Assembly: GCF_902832885.1 (NCBI RefSeq)
Contig: NZ_CADFDK010000010.1
Location: 124,001-188,000, forward strand
Direction: 5' to 3'
DNA length: 64,000 nt
Origin: Burkholderia seminalis DSM 23518
GTDB taxonomy: Bacteria > Pseudomonadota > Gammaproteobacteria > Burkholderiales > Burkholderiaceae
Shown: piece after piece, positions 48,957-57,445 of the stretch
Position numbering within the stretch: position 1 is the stretch's first letter
How the letters are laid out: each line of letters begins with the position of its first letter
Notes under the pieces: generated by a model
Databases searched by the model: none
Told to the model about the DNA's origin: nothing
The model's input: the letters and a program-made list of their open reading frames with translations, nothing else
Program-made: the position numbers and the translations under genes

Positions 48957-49570
48957 CGATCGATACCGGCCACGCCGGCGCGGCAGCGCTGGATCCGCAA
49001 GCACGGGAGATTCTGGATGTCTGGTTCGGCGAGCCGGGCTCGGCCGAATTCGGGCGGCAACGCAAGGTGTGGTTCAACGGCGGCGCCGCCTTCGACGATC
49101 TGCTGCGCGCACGCTATGGCGCGTTGCTCGACGCCGCATGCGACGGCGCCTGCGATCACTGGGCCGGCTCGCCGTCGGGTGCGCTGGCGTTGATCGTCGT
49201 GCTGGACCAGTTCTCGCGCAACATCCATCGCGGCACGCCGCGCGCGTTTGCCGCCGATCCGAAGGCGCTCGCGATCGCCCGCCGTGTCGTCGCGACCGGC
49301 TGGGACGCACGGCTGCCGAGCGGGCATCATCGTGCGTTCGCGTACCTGCCGTTCGAGCACGACGAGTCGGTCGAGAGCCAGCGCGAAGCCGTGCGCCTGT
49401 GCGCGGGCATTCGCGACGAGGCCGGGTGCGAGCGTTATCACCGCTTCGCCGTGCTGCACGCGGCGGTCGTCGAGCGCTTCGGCCGTTTCCCGCACCGGAA
49501 CGCGATCCTCGGCCGCGCGTCGACCGACGAGGAAACGGCGTTCCTGCGCGAGCCCGGTTCGTCGTTCTGA
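48953..49570 (+). CDS. DUF924 (YP-type) protein
   Basis: 205 residues. The DUF924 pattern is clear: ILDVWFGEPGSAEFG, KVWFNGGAAFDD, the LDQFSRNIHRGTPRAFA motif at ~85-101, and FAYLPFEHDESVESQ. The fold is all-helical and TPR-like; function unknown, sometimes annotated as a transmembrane protein without hydrophobic helices to support that. Translation is likely coupled to the AlaX gene. Confidence 0.87.
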   Translation: MTIDTGHAGAAALDPQAREILDVWFGEPGSAEFGRQRKVWFNGGAAFDDLLRARYGALLDAACDGACDHWAGSPSGALALIVVLDQFSRNIHRGTPRAFAADPKALAIARRVVATGWDARLPSGHHRAFAYLPFEHDESVESQREAVRLCAGIRDEAGCERYHRFAVLHAAVVERFGRFPHRNAILGRASTDEETAFLREPGSSF

Positions 49571-49701
49571 AGATCCAGGCCGTGGTGTAAAGGGGAGTGC
49601 GAGCCCGCGGCTTGATGCGGGGGCGTCAAGGATGGATATCGCGCAGAGGTTGCGCGCCGGCCGACCGGGCGGGCGCGACCGGTGCGAAAGATGAAGGCGG
49701 G

Positions 49702-49721
49702 CAGGGCGGCGCACCGCCCTG
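49702..49721 (-). terminator. Hairpin after the GT39 gene
   Basis: CAGGGCGG and CCGCCCTG form a perfect 8-bp stem with a 4-base loop, just after the GT39 stop on the minus strand. The downstream T tract is weak (a CTTTC further on), so termination is possible but not certain. Confidence 0.45.
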
Positions 49722-49723
49722 TG

Positions 49724-51616
49724 TCACTGCAGGTGCTGTTCGGGCGTCCGCACGTACACGCGCAGCAGTTCCTCGTTGTCGCCCGGGCGGGCGCCGGTCC
49801 AGAACAGTTGCCATTCGCTGCCGGGTGCCGGATCGACGGCACGCACGCCCTGGACGATCATCCATGTGCAGCGCGTCGACTTCGCGTCGTCGATCGGCGT
49901 GTGCTGGATGCCGGAGAAGTAGTACAGCATCGGCGCTTCCGATTCGCCGAGCCCGTGCAGGCTCGCCATGCAGTCGCCGTCGTTCCATTCGAGCGCGAGA
50001 TGCGCGTTCAGGTCGTCGAACACCGAGCGGTAGCTCTTCGCGACGTCGAGCCACGGCAGCAGCAGCGTATAGACGAGGCCCCACGCGACGAGCGCGCCGG
50101 CGCCCCACGACAGCGCGCCGCGCCACAGGCCCGTCGAGCGCAACTTCGGCAACAGTGTCAGCCAGCCGATGGTCAGCGCGAGCGCACCGATCACGAGCGC
50201 GGGCCGGATCGGCATCGTCCAGTCGAGCGGCAGCCAGCGGCCGAGCAGCGCGAGATCGGCGCGCGACGCGGCCGGATCGGCCATCACGGCCCAGATCGCC
50301 CACGCGAGCGCGACGGTCGTGCCGAACAGCACGCGGCTGAAGTAATCCCACGCGAGATGCAACCGGCGCGGCAGGCGGTCGATCGCCTGCGCGGCAACCA
50401 GCGCGAGCGGCGCGAAGAACGGCAGGATGTAGAGCTGGCGCGACGTCGCGGATATTTGCAGCACCACGAGCCCGATACCGGCGAACAGCACCGGCAGCGC
50501 GACGCGCGGCGTGCGCCAGTCGCGCCATGCGCCGCGCGCGACGGCGACGATCGCGAGCGGCGCGACCGGGAAGCCGACGAGCAGGAACGCACGCAGGATG
50601 AAGAACGGCTTGTCGTTTTCCGCGCCGAGTTCGGGGACGGAGAAGCCGAAGAACCGGCCGACGTTGTTGTCCCAGAACCACGTCATGAACAGCGTTTCGG
50701 AGCGCAGGAACAGCGCGGTCGGCCAGATCAGCGCGAACGGCGCGAACACGAGCGCGGCGACACCGAGCGCGCGCGCGAACGAGCGGGTGCGGCAGGCCGG
50801 GTAGAGCACCAGCGTGCAGACGAGCGTGGCCGCGAACACGAGCGGCACGAACAGCCCCTTCGTCATCAGCGCGATGCCGACGCCCGCGCCGAAGAGCGGC
50901 GCGGCCCAGCGGCCCGACGGCCGGACCGGCAGCCCGTGCCGCATCTGCTGCGCGCGCGCGACGTGCTGCATCACGAGTTCGAGCAGCCCGCAGAAGCCCA
51001 TCGCCGTGCCGGCGAACAGCGCGACGTCCGTCATCATGTCGTGCAGGTGCTTGATGACGACGAGCGTGCTCGCGCTCAGCACGACGGGGCCGATCACGCG
51101 CAGGTCGAACCAGCTGTCCGCGCGGCTGGCGACGCGCGCCGCACGTGCGATGAAGCCGAACGCGAGCGTGGCGAACAGCGCGCTGGCGAGTCGCGCCGCA
51201 TCGTGCAGCGGCATCACGCGCTGCAGCAGCCAGGCGAGGCTCGTCGCGACCCATGCGTAAAGCGGCGGCTTTTCCATGAACGGCAGGCCGGCATTGGTCG
51301 GCACGACGAAGTCGCCGGTTTCGAGCATGTGCTGGATGATGCCGAACGTATAGGTTTCGTCCTGTTTCCACGGATCGTGGCCGAGCACGCCCGGCAGCGT
51401 GTACGCGCAGACCAGCACGGCGACGAGCAGCCAGGCCCGCCAGCCGAGCAGGGCCGCGCGGTCGCGCGCGGTGCGGGTAGCGGTGGTCGACGCCACGACG
51501 GGCGTGCCGGCGGCGTCGAGCGTCGCGGGGGCGTCGGTGTCGGCTGTCGAGCGGGTGTGCTGAGCCGGCGCGGGCACAGACGTGCGTCGCCGGCTGGGCG
51601 CTGCGGTTCCAGGCAT
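49724..51616 (-). CDS. GT39-family glycosyltransferase (ArnT/PMT-like)
   Basis: 630 residues. A Ser/Thr/Ala-rich N-terminal ~55 residues is followed by about twelve membrane helices. The first periplasmic loop carries HDPWKQDETYTFG (~80-92) with the acidic residues expected at the GT-C catalytic site, and EKPPLYAW follows, as in ArnT. The C-terminal ~120 residues form a soluble periplasmic domain. GT39 enzymes transfer a sugar from a polyprenyl donor, for example aminoarabinose to lipid A or mannose to protein. The acceptor here is unknown. The gene is isolated, with a 107-base leader that ends at a minus-strand frame of no known type. Confidence 0.85.
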   Translation of the reverse strand: MPGTAAPSRRRTSVPAPAQHTRSTADTDAPATLDAAGTPVVASTTATRTARDRAALLGWRAWLLVAVLVCAYTLPGVLGHDPWKQDETYTFGIIQHMLETGDFVVPTNAGLPFMEKPPLYAWVATSLAWLLQRVMPLHDAARLASALFATLAFGFIARAARVASRADSWFDLRVIGPVVLSASTLVVIKHLHDMMTDVALFAGTAMGFCGLLELVMQHVARAQQMRHGLPVRPSGRWAAPLFGAGVGIALMTKGLFVPLVFAATLVCTLVLYPACRTRSFARALGVAALVFAPFALIWPTALFLRSETLFMTWFWDNNVGRFFGFSVPELGAENDKPFFILRAFLLVGFPVAPLAIVAVARGAWRDWRTPRVALPVLFAGIGLVVLQISATSRQLYILPFFAPLALVAAQAIDRLPRRLHLAWDYFSRVLFGTTVALAWAIWAVMADPAASRADLALLGRWLPLDWTMPIRPALVIGALALTIGWLTLLPKLRSTGLWRGALSWGAGALVAWGLVYTLLLPWLDVAKSYRSVFDDLNAHLALEWNDGDCMASLHGLGESEAPMLYYFSGIQHTPIDDAKSTRCTWMIVQGVRAVDPAPGSEWQLFWTGARPGDNEELLRVYVRTPEQHLQ

Positions 51617-51845
51617 GGAAAAGATCTCGGGTCGAGTCGAGCCGGTCCGCTACTTGGGCGGGACCGATAAGGGCCACATCAGGGTGGCGGAGACTTGGCG
51701 TAGACGACGCCTGTCTGATTGCCCGCTAGTAGAGCACGGAACTGTTACGAATGTTTACTGAAACCGTCACGAAATTGTGGAGATTTGTGGTGTCGTGACG
51801 ACAGGGCATGCCTAGCGGCGCTTCGGGGGCGCCGGGCCGGCGAGA

Positions 51846-52607
51846 TTACCGGCCGCCGCCGACGTCGAGCAGGGCGCCCGTCGTGTACGACGCCGCGTCG
51901 CCGAGCAGCCAGACGATCGCTTCGGCGATCTCCGGTGCCTCGCCCGCGCGGCCGAGCGGCGTTTGCGCGCCGAGGCGCGCTGCCCGGCCGGGCTGGCCGC
52001 CGCTGGCGTGAATGTCGGTCTCGATCAGGCCGGGGCGCACCGCGTTGACGCGCACGCCGTGCGGGCCGAGTTCCTTCGCCAGACCGATCGTCAACGCGTC
52101 GACCGCGCCTTTCGACCCCGCATAATCGACGTATTCGTTCGGCGAACCGAGCCGCGATGCGATCGACGACACGTTGACGATCGCGCCGCCGCGGCCGCCC
52201 CGGTCGGTGGACAGCCGGCGCGCGGCTTCGCGCGCGCACAGGTACGCGCCGAGCACGTTGGTATCGAACATTCGCCGCAGCCGGTCGGCCGTCATGTCGG
52301 CGAGCGGCATCGACGGCGCGACGATGCCCGCGTTGTTGACGAGCGCGTCGAGCCGTCCGAACGCGGCCGTGACGGTGTCGAACATCGCGATGACGTCCGC
52401 CTCGTTCGCGACATCGCCCGCGACGATGCACGCGCGGCCGCCCGCGTCGCGGACAGCCTGCGCGGTGAGCTCGGCCGCCGCCGCGTCGCGCGCGTAGTTG
52501 ATGCCGACGTCCCAGCCGCGTTCGGCCGCGAGCACGGCGGTCGCGCGGCCTATGCCCCGGCTCGCGCCGGTGATGAGGACGGCCTTGCGATCGGACGGTG
52601 CGGCCAT
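51846..52607 (-). CDS. SDR-family NAD(P)-dependent oxidoreductase
   Basis: 253 residues. This is a classical SDR: VLITGASRGIGRATA (~10-24), NNAGI at ~92, catalytic Ser in NVSSIAS, and the complete YVDYAGSK pair (Tyr and Lys separated by three residues). The final part has GLIETDIHASGG and GALLDVGGG. It resembles SDR proteins annotated as glucose-1-dehydrogenase or 3-oxoacyl-ACP reductase, but no substrate is evident. It is third in a TetR-LOG-SDR minus-strand run, starting 22 bases after the LOG gene. Confidence 0.9.
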   Translation of the reverse strand: MAAPSDRKAVLITGASRGIGRATAVLAAERGWDVGINYARDAAAAELTAQAVRDAGGRACIVAGDVANEADVIAMFDTVTAAFGRLDALVNNAGIVAPSMPLADMTADRLRRMFDTNVLGAYLCAREAARRLSTDRGGRGGAIVNVSSIASRLGSPNEYVDYAGSKGAVDALTIGLAKELGPHGVRVNAVRPGLIETDIHASGGQPGRAARLGAQTPLGRAGEAPEIAEAIVWLLGDAASYTTGALLDVGGGR

Positions 52608-52629
52608 GGCGTGCGGTTTCCGGTGACGG

Positions 52630-53211
52630 TTACTTCGCTGCGTCGGGCGCCCACTTGTCGCGGGCGGGCGGCTGGTAGCGGCGCAGCCGCTCGATCAGTT
52701 CGACGGGTTCGGATTCGACGCACAGCGCGTCGAAATAGGCCGGACGCATGAAGCCTTCGTCGACCGTATGGCGCAGCAGCGCGATCAACGGATCGTAGAA
52801 CGAATCGATGTTGTAGACCGCGACGGGCTTGCGGTGATAACCGAGCTGCGCCCACGTGTAGACCTCGAAGAGCTCTTCGAGCGTCCCGGCGCCGCCGGGC
52901 ATCGCGACGAACGCGTCGGAGAGGTCGGCCATCATTTTCTTGCGGTGATGCATGTCGGGCACGACGTGCAGTTCCGACAGCCCCGTGTGACCGACTTCCT
53001 TGTCGACGAGCAGCTCGGGGATCACGCCGACCGCATGGCCGCCGGCTGCCATCACCTCGTCGGCGATCACGCCCATCAGGCCGACGCGGCCGCCGCCGTA
53101 GACGAGCGTGAGGCCCGCCTCGACGAGCGCGCGGCCGAATGCGCGCGCGGCGGCGGCATAGACGGGCCGCACGCCGGGCGACGAGCCGCAATAAACGCAG
53201 ACTGCCTTCAT
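52630..53211 (-). CDS. LOG-family protein (cytokinin-activating type, TIGR00730)
   Basis: 193 residues from MKAVCVYCGSSPG. The active-site motif PGGAGTLEELFE near 109-120 and the substrate motif YGGGRVGLMG near 39 are intact. LOG enzymes hydrolyse nucleotide 5'-monophosphates to base and ribose 5-phosphate; in plants they activate cytokinin, and bacterial members act on AMP. The ATG overlaps the TetR stop by four bases (ATGA), so TetR and LOG are translationally coupled. Confidence 0.93.
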   Translation of the reverse strand: MKAVCVYCGSSPGVRPVYAAAARAFGRALVEAGLTLVYGGGRVGLMGVIADEVMAAGGHAVGVIPELLVDKEVGHTGLSELHVVPDMHHRKKMMADLSDAFVAMPGGAGTLEELFEVYTWAQLGYHRKPVAVYNIDSFYDPLIALLRHTVDEGFMRPAYFDALCVESEPVELIERLRRYQPPARDKWAPDAAK

Positions 53212-53966
53212 TGCTTGGAATCCTTGGCGGAGGCCTGCCCGAGGGTGACGGGGCTGTCGGCCGGGCGCGGCGAGCCGTCGCGCGGCGGCAGGTAGTCGGT
53301 GAACTGGCGCTTGGGCAGCTTGCCCGAGACCAGATCGTCGAACAACTGGCGCGAACGGCCGCGCAGGTACGGCGCCATCACGGAGATCACGTGCATGCTG
53401 ACCTGGTGCAGTTCTTCGCGAATCGCGTCCTGGTCGTTGTATTTGCGCGGATGCATCACGTACTGATACGACAGCCAGTAGGTCGAGATCACGGCCATGT
53501 TGGTCGCGATGACTTCGATCTCGGCGGGCGTCGCGACCATTTCGGCGTCGGACACGAGCAGCTCGCACATCTCGCGCGCGAAGCGCACCTTGTGGCTGAT
53601 GATCTGCTTGAAGTGCGTCTCGAGCGTGCGGTTGCGGGCGAGCAGGTCGTTGAGGTCGCGGTACAGGAACCGGTAGGTCCACATGAAATCGGCCATGTAC
53701 TGCAGGTACGACCAGGTTTCGTCGATCGTCGGACGATGATCTTCGGGGAAGCGCAGCCGCCGTTCGATCTGCTGCTCGAACTGCGCGAAGATGCTGTTGA
53801 TGATGTCGTCCTTGTTGCGGAAATGGTAGTACAGGTTGCCTGGACTGATTTCCATTTCCTCGGCGATCGTCGTGGTCGTGACGTTCGGCTCGCCGATCTC
53901 GTTGAAGAGTTTCAACGACAACTCGAGAATCCGTTCGCGGGTGCGGCGGGGAGGTTTCGCTTCCAT
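53208..53966 (-). CDS. TetR/AcrR-family transcriptional regulator
   Basis: 252 residues. The N-terminal TetR helix-turn-helix is plain: RERILELSLKLFNEIGEPNVTTTTIAEEMEISPGNLYYHFRNKDD, split over helices 1-4 (the recognition helix is NLYYHF). The C-terminal part, ~75-215, is a ligand-binding dimer region with many aromatic residues. A polar tail of ~35 residues follows. The family usually represses its own operon, so the following LOG and SDR genes are the first candidates for its targets. No palindromic operator was confirmed upstream. Confidence 0.9.
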   Translation of the reverse strand: MEAKPPRRTRERILELSLKLFNEIGEPNVTTTTIAEEMEISPGNLYYHFRNKDDIINSIFAQFEQQIERRLRFPEDHRPTIDETWSYLQYMADFMWTYRFLYRDLNDLLARNRTLETHFKQIISHKVRFAREMCELLVSDAEMVATPAEIEVIATNMAVISTYWLSYQYVMHPRKYNDQDAIREELHQVSMHVISVMAPYLRGRSRQLFDDLVSGKLPKRQFTDYLPPRDGSPRPADSPVTLGQASAKDSKQ

Positions 53967-54172
53967 GTCGTCCGGCCCTGTGTGTGCCGGACTGGCGGGC
54001 GCTGCAATCGATGCTGCGTGATTCGTCCGGCGCGGGTTGCTGTTCTATGTCTAGCGGACGATTATAAACCGGGGTTTCGCCACATCGGGGGCATTTCGTG
54101 ATCGCGCCCCCGCGCGGCGCATGGTGCAGCGCCGCACGCGGGCGGCCCGCGGCGCGCGCGCCCGGTCCCCGT

Positions 54173-54709
54173 CTAGAAGCCGAGCCAGCGTGCGACGACG
54201 GGGCCGAGCACGAAGCCCCACGTCGTCACGCACGCGAACAGCGCGACCGTCACGGCCGCGCTGCCGAGATCCTTCGCACGCTTGGAGAGTTCGTGACGCT
54301 CGAGCGAGATGCGGTCGATCGCGGCCTCGACGCTCGAGTTCAGCAGCTCGACGATCAGCACGAGCAGCACCGAGCCGATCAGCAGCGCGCGCGACGCGGC
54401 CGGCACCGGCGCGAATGCGCCGATCGGGAGCATCAGCGCGGCGAGCGTGAGTTCCTGGCGAAACGCGCTCTCCTCGCGGATCGCGACGCGAAAGCCGTTC
54501 AGCGAATGCTTGAGGGCATACCACGCGCGCGTGATGCCGCGGTGGCGCTTGTACGGGTTCGGCGGCAGCGGCGACAATGGGTCGTCGGGGCCGAGCGGCT
54601 CGTGCGCGTGCACGTCCGCTTCGGCATGCGGCTCGTCCTCGTCGAACGGACGGTGCCGTTGCGGCGTGGAGGCGGGAGGCGGGATCTTGTCGTTCAGGTC
54701 TCGTTTCAA
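54173..54709 (-). CDS. dgkA: Diacylglycerol kinase with an acidic N-terminal extension
   Basis: 178 residues from a TTG that overlaps the upstream GT4 stop by four bases (TTGA); no ATG exists before the conserved domain. Residues ~1-60 are rich in Asp, Glu, His and Pro (PFDEDEPHAEADVHAHEP) and unlike E. coli DgkA (122 residues). The rest is a three-helix DgkA: the catalytic motif ELLNSSVEAAIDR near 125-137 and the AKDLGSAAVTVAL region. It makes phosphatidic acid from diacylglycerol in the inner membrane. In this operon the substrate could be diacylglycerol released by the phosphoesterase. Confidence 0.85.
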   Translation of the reverse strand: MKRDLNDKIPPPASTPQRHRPFDEDEPHAEADVHAHEPLGPDDPLSPLPPNPYKRHRGITRAWYALKHSLNGFRVAIREESAFRQELTLAALMLPIGAFAPVPAASRALLIGSVLLVLIVELLNSSVEAAIDRISLERHELSKRAKDLGSAAVTVALFACVTTWGFVLGPVVARWLGF

Positions 54710-55740
54710 ACGGCGGCACCTTCGGCTGGCGAGTACGCGGTCTTCGGCAGCGGCTTCAGATGCGACGCGAACTGCTCGGATGCCGCGCGCCACGAGAAGC
54801 GTTCGGCCCACGCGCGCGCGGTCGTGCGTTCGATCTTCAGCGCTTCGAGGCAGGCTTCCTGCAGGTCCTCGTGCATCGCGCCCGCGTCGCCTTCGCCGAG
54901 CACGTCGATCGGGCCCGTGACGGGATACGCGGCCACCGGCGTGCCGCAGGCGAGCGCCTCGAGGAGCACGAGGCCGAACGTGTCGGTGCGACTCGGGAAC
55001 ACGAACACGTCGGCCGCAGCATACACCTTTGCAAGCTCGGCCTGTGACAGCACGCCGAGATAGTTCGCCTCCGGATAGCGCGACTTCAGTTCCGCGAGCG
55101 CGGGGCCTTCGCCCGCGACCCACTTCGAGCCGGGCAGGTCGAGGCGCAGGAACGCCTCGACGTTCTTTTCGATCGCGACGCGGCCCACGTACAGGAAGAT
55201 CGGCCGCGCGGTGTTGAGCACCTTCGACTCCATCGGGCGGAAGATCTCGAGGTCGACGCCGCGGGTCCACAGCACGACGTTCGTGAAGCCGAATTTCTCG
55301 AGGTCCTGCTTGACGACCGGCGTCGGCGCCATCACCGCGAGCGACGGGCCGTGGAACCAGTGCAGGAAGCGGTAGGTCGCGGCCAGCGGGATGCCGAAAC
55401 GCGCCTGCACGTATTCCGGAAAGCGCGTGTGGTACGCGGTCGTGTACGGCAGCTTGCGCGCGCGCGCATAACGCCGTGCGGCGAGGCCGAGCGGGCCTTC
55501 GGTCGCGATGTGCAGCGCGTCGGGCGCGAACGCATCGATCCGCGCGCGCAGCTTGCGGTACGGCAGGATCGACAGGCGGATCTCGGGGTAGGTCGGGCAG
55601 GGCACCGTGCGGAATTCCAGCGGCGTCAGCAGTTCGACGCGGTGGCCGAGCGCGGTGAGCTCGCGCGACGTGCTCTTCAGCGTGCGCACGACACCGTTGA
55701 CCTGCGGTTCCCACGCGTCGGTGACGATCATGATCTTCAT
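54706..55740 (-). CDS. GT4 glycosyltransferase, candidate diacylglycerol glycosyltransferase (Agt-like)
   Basis: 344 residues from MKIMIVTDAWEPQVNGVV. GT-B fold, family 4: the N-terminal APPxxGG-like loop is EPQVNGVVRT, HIATEGPLG is in the acceptor domain, and the C-terminal donor domain has FPSRTDTFGLVLLEALACGTPVAA, broken over two lines of the motif, with the EX7E pair. Such proteins include glycolipid transferases (MgtA, SqdX, Agt). It follows the phosphoesterase gene by 29 bases and overlaps dgkA. The lipid-remodelling function is inferred from this context. Confidence 0.85.
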   Translation of the reverse strand: MKIMIVTDAWEPQVNGVVRTLKSTSRELTALGHRVELLTPLEFRTVPCPTYPEIRLSILPYRKLRARIDAFAPDALHIATEGPLGLAARRYARARKLPYTTAYHTRFPEYVQARFGIPLAATYRFLHWFHGPSLAVMAPTPVVKQDLEKFGFTNVVLWTRGVDLEIFRPMESKVLNTARPIFLYVGRVAIEKNVEAFLRLDLPGSKWVAGEGPALAELKSRYPEANYLGVLSQAELAKVYAAADVFVFPSRTDTFGLVLLEALACGTPVAAYPVTGPIDVLGEGDAGAMHEDLQEACLEALKIERTTARAWAERFSWRAASEQFASHLKPLPKTAYSPAEGAAV

Positions 55741-55769
55741 CGCGGCTTTGTCCTGTAAGTAGGGTTGTG

Positions 55770-56708
55770 TCAGGCAGTGGCCTTGGCCTTGCGCGACGTG
55801 GTCTCCGACGGTGCGGAGCGCATCACCGTCCAGTAGACGATCTTCAGTTCGCCTTCCATCGTTTCGACGAGCGCGGACAGGCTTTCGACCCAGTCGCCGT
55901 CGTTGCAGTACAGCACGCCGTCGATGTCGCGGATCTCCGCCTTGTGGATGTGGCCGCATACCACGCCGTCGCAGCCGCGGCGGCGCGCCTCGTCGGTCAT
56001 CACGGTCTCGAACTGCGAAATGAAGTTGACCGCGTTCTTGACCTGGTGCTTCAGGTACTGCGACAGCGACCAGTACTGGAAGCCGAGCCGGCTGCGGATC
56101 CGGTTGAACCAGCGGTTCAGCACGAGGATCAGCGTGTACAGCGTGTCGCCGAGATACGCGAGCCATTTCGCGTGCTGGATCACGCCGTCGAACAGGTCGC
56201 CGTGCACGATCCACAAACGTTTGCCCGCAATCGTCGTGTGGAAGGCCTCGCCGCGCACCTGGATGTCGCCGAACGCGAGGTCGCAGAACTGCCGCGCGCC
56301 CTCGTCGTGATTGCCGGGGATGTAGACGACCTGCGTGCCCTTGCGCGCCTTGCGCAGGATCTTCTGCACGACGTCGTTGTGCGCCTGCGGCCAGTACCAG
56401 CCTTTCTTCAACTGCCAGCCGTCGATGATGTCGCCGACGAGATACAGGTATTCCGAATCGTTGTGGCGCAGGAAGTCGAGCAGGTACGGCGCCTGGCAGC
56501 CGCTCGAGCCGAGGTGGATGTCGGACAGCCAGATGGTGCGGTAGCGATGGGCGGACGGGTCGGGATCGTCGTGCCGCGCGGGATGCGTGGCAGGCGGTTC
56601 TTGCGACGCCAGGTCATCGGTTGCAGCCGAACCGGACAGGAAGGCGGTGGCGGCGCGGGCGCCGATAGGGTGACGGAACAGGGAGGTCGCGGACGTTTTC
56701 TGGCCCAT
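55770..56708 (-). CDS. Metallophosphoesterase, PlcP/LpxH-like
   Basis: 312 residues from MGQKTSATS; the ATG at 56756 lies inside the Pho-box-like repeat and the likely transcript starts after it. After a ~55-residue polar N-terminus the calcineurin-type metal motifs follow: DIHLG with Asp63 and His65, GDIIDGW, GNHDE, HGD and GHIH near 245. The segment YWPQAHNDVVQKILRKARKG matches the PlcP group of phospholipases, annotated as UDP-2,3-diacylglucosamine diphosphatases. PlcP hydrolyses phospholipids to diacylglycerol under phosphate limitation; a plain LpxH role is the alternative. Confidence 0.85.
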   Translation of the reverse strand: MGQKTSATSLFRHPIGARAATAFLSGSAATDDLASQEPPATHPARHDDPDPSAHRYRTIWLSDIHLGSSGCQAPYLLDFLRHNDSEYLYLVGDIIDGWQLKKGWYWPQAHNDVVQKILRKARKGTQVVYIPGNHDEGARQFCDLAFGDIQVRGEAFHTTIAGKRLWIVHGDLFDGVIQHAKWLAYLGDTLYTLILVLNRWFNRIRSRLGFQYWSLSQYLKHQVKNAVNFISQFETVMTDEARRRGCDGVVCGHIHKAEIRDIDGVLYCNDGDWVESLSALVETMEGELKIVYWTVMRSAPSETTSRKAKATA

Positions 56709-56729
56709 GCATGACTCGCGCCGGTTGAC

Positions 56730-56735
56730 ATTATC
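56730..56735 (-). promoter_or_regulatory. -10 element of the phosphoesterase operon
   Basis: On the minus strand this reads GATAAT, 21 bases before the ATG at 56708. It lies 19 bases after the Pho-box-like repeat. Confidence 0.45.
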
Positions 56736-56754
56736 GGCATTCCGCCATGCGGGC

Positions 56755-56772
56755 ATGACTGTGCCGTGACAG
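56755..56772 (-). promoter_or_regulatory. Pho-box-like direct repeat
   Basis: Minus strand: CTGTCAC, four bases GGCA, CAGTCAT. Both 7-mers match the Pho-box unit CTGTCAT at six of seven positions, and the 11-base repeat period is that of PhoB sites. The box normally ends about 10 bases before the -10; here the best -10 is 19 bases away. The first unit is also half of a palindrome GTGACTGTCAC, so another regulator is possible. Confidence 0.5.
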
Positions 56773-56932
56773 TCACGAGACGTTCTTATTACGACCGCTG
56801 CCGGGTGTTTAGCAGTGAATCACGGCCCTTGCGTGACCTGCCGCACGGAACGGCCGGCGGTTGTCCGGCAGCGCCGTCTGGCCGGATGACGGAAGGCGGG
56901 ACGAGCGGTTTTCGTCTGAGGAGTGCGGCGCG

Positions 56933-57439
56933 TCAGCGCGGTATCGCGACGACGCGGGTGCGCGCGATCCGGTCGTGCGGAAATTGGCGGCCGGCATGCA
57001 GCCGGGCCGCGCCGGCCCAGATGACGATCCACGCGGCCGTGAGCGCGAGCGTGACGGGCACCGACAGGCCGAGGAGCGGATGCAGCGCGAGCGGAGGCAG
57101 GAACCACAGCCAGCCGAGCGCATAGCGGACGAGCGCGTGGCCGGCGCTCAGCGGCCGGCCGTTCGACGATTCGAGGCGCAGCCGCCAGGTCTTCATCGGC
57201 AGCGTCTGGCCGCCGTGGGTCCAGAACCAGACGAAGTACGCGCCGACGACGAGCGCGATCCACGCGGCGAGGAGGTTGTGATGGACGAGGCCGTTGCGTT
57301 GCTGCGTCGCGAGGCCGAATGCGAGCCCGGCGAAGAACACGACACCGAACAGCAGCACGCCTTCGTAGAGCAGCGCGGCGAGGCGCCGCCGCACGGAGGG
57401 CGCGGCGGCCGGGATCTCGGGGGCGCGGGCGTCTGCCAC
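56933..57439 (-). CDS. RDD-family membrane protein
   Basis: 168 residues. The RDD pattern starts with RRRLAALLYEGVLLFGVVF (the Arg and acidic residue in TM1), and the loop GGQTLPMKTWRLRLESSNGRPLS carries the second signature (TLGKxxxxLRV-like). Three to four membrane helices are seen. The function is unknown, and members often lie with stress or transport genes. It is 6 bases after the DUF3106 stop, last of the sigma factor operon. Confidence 0.85.
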   Translation of the reverse strand: MADARAPEIPAAAPSVRRRLAALLYEGVLLFGVVFFAGLAFGLATQQRNGLVHHNLLAAWIALVVGAYFVWFWTHGGQTLPMKTWRLRLESSNGRPLSAGHALVRYALGWLWFLPPLALHPLLGLSVPVTLALTAAWIVIWAGAARLHAGRQFPHDRIARTRVVAIPR

Positions 57440-57445
57440 GGCCGC

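Noticed and set aside
56709-56756. A start for the phosphoesterase at 56756
   Set aside because: It would lie in the Pho-box-like repeat and upstream of the -10, so that part is probably not transcribed.
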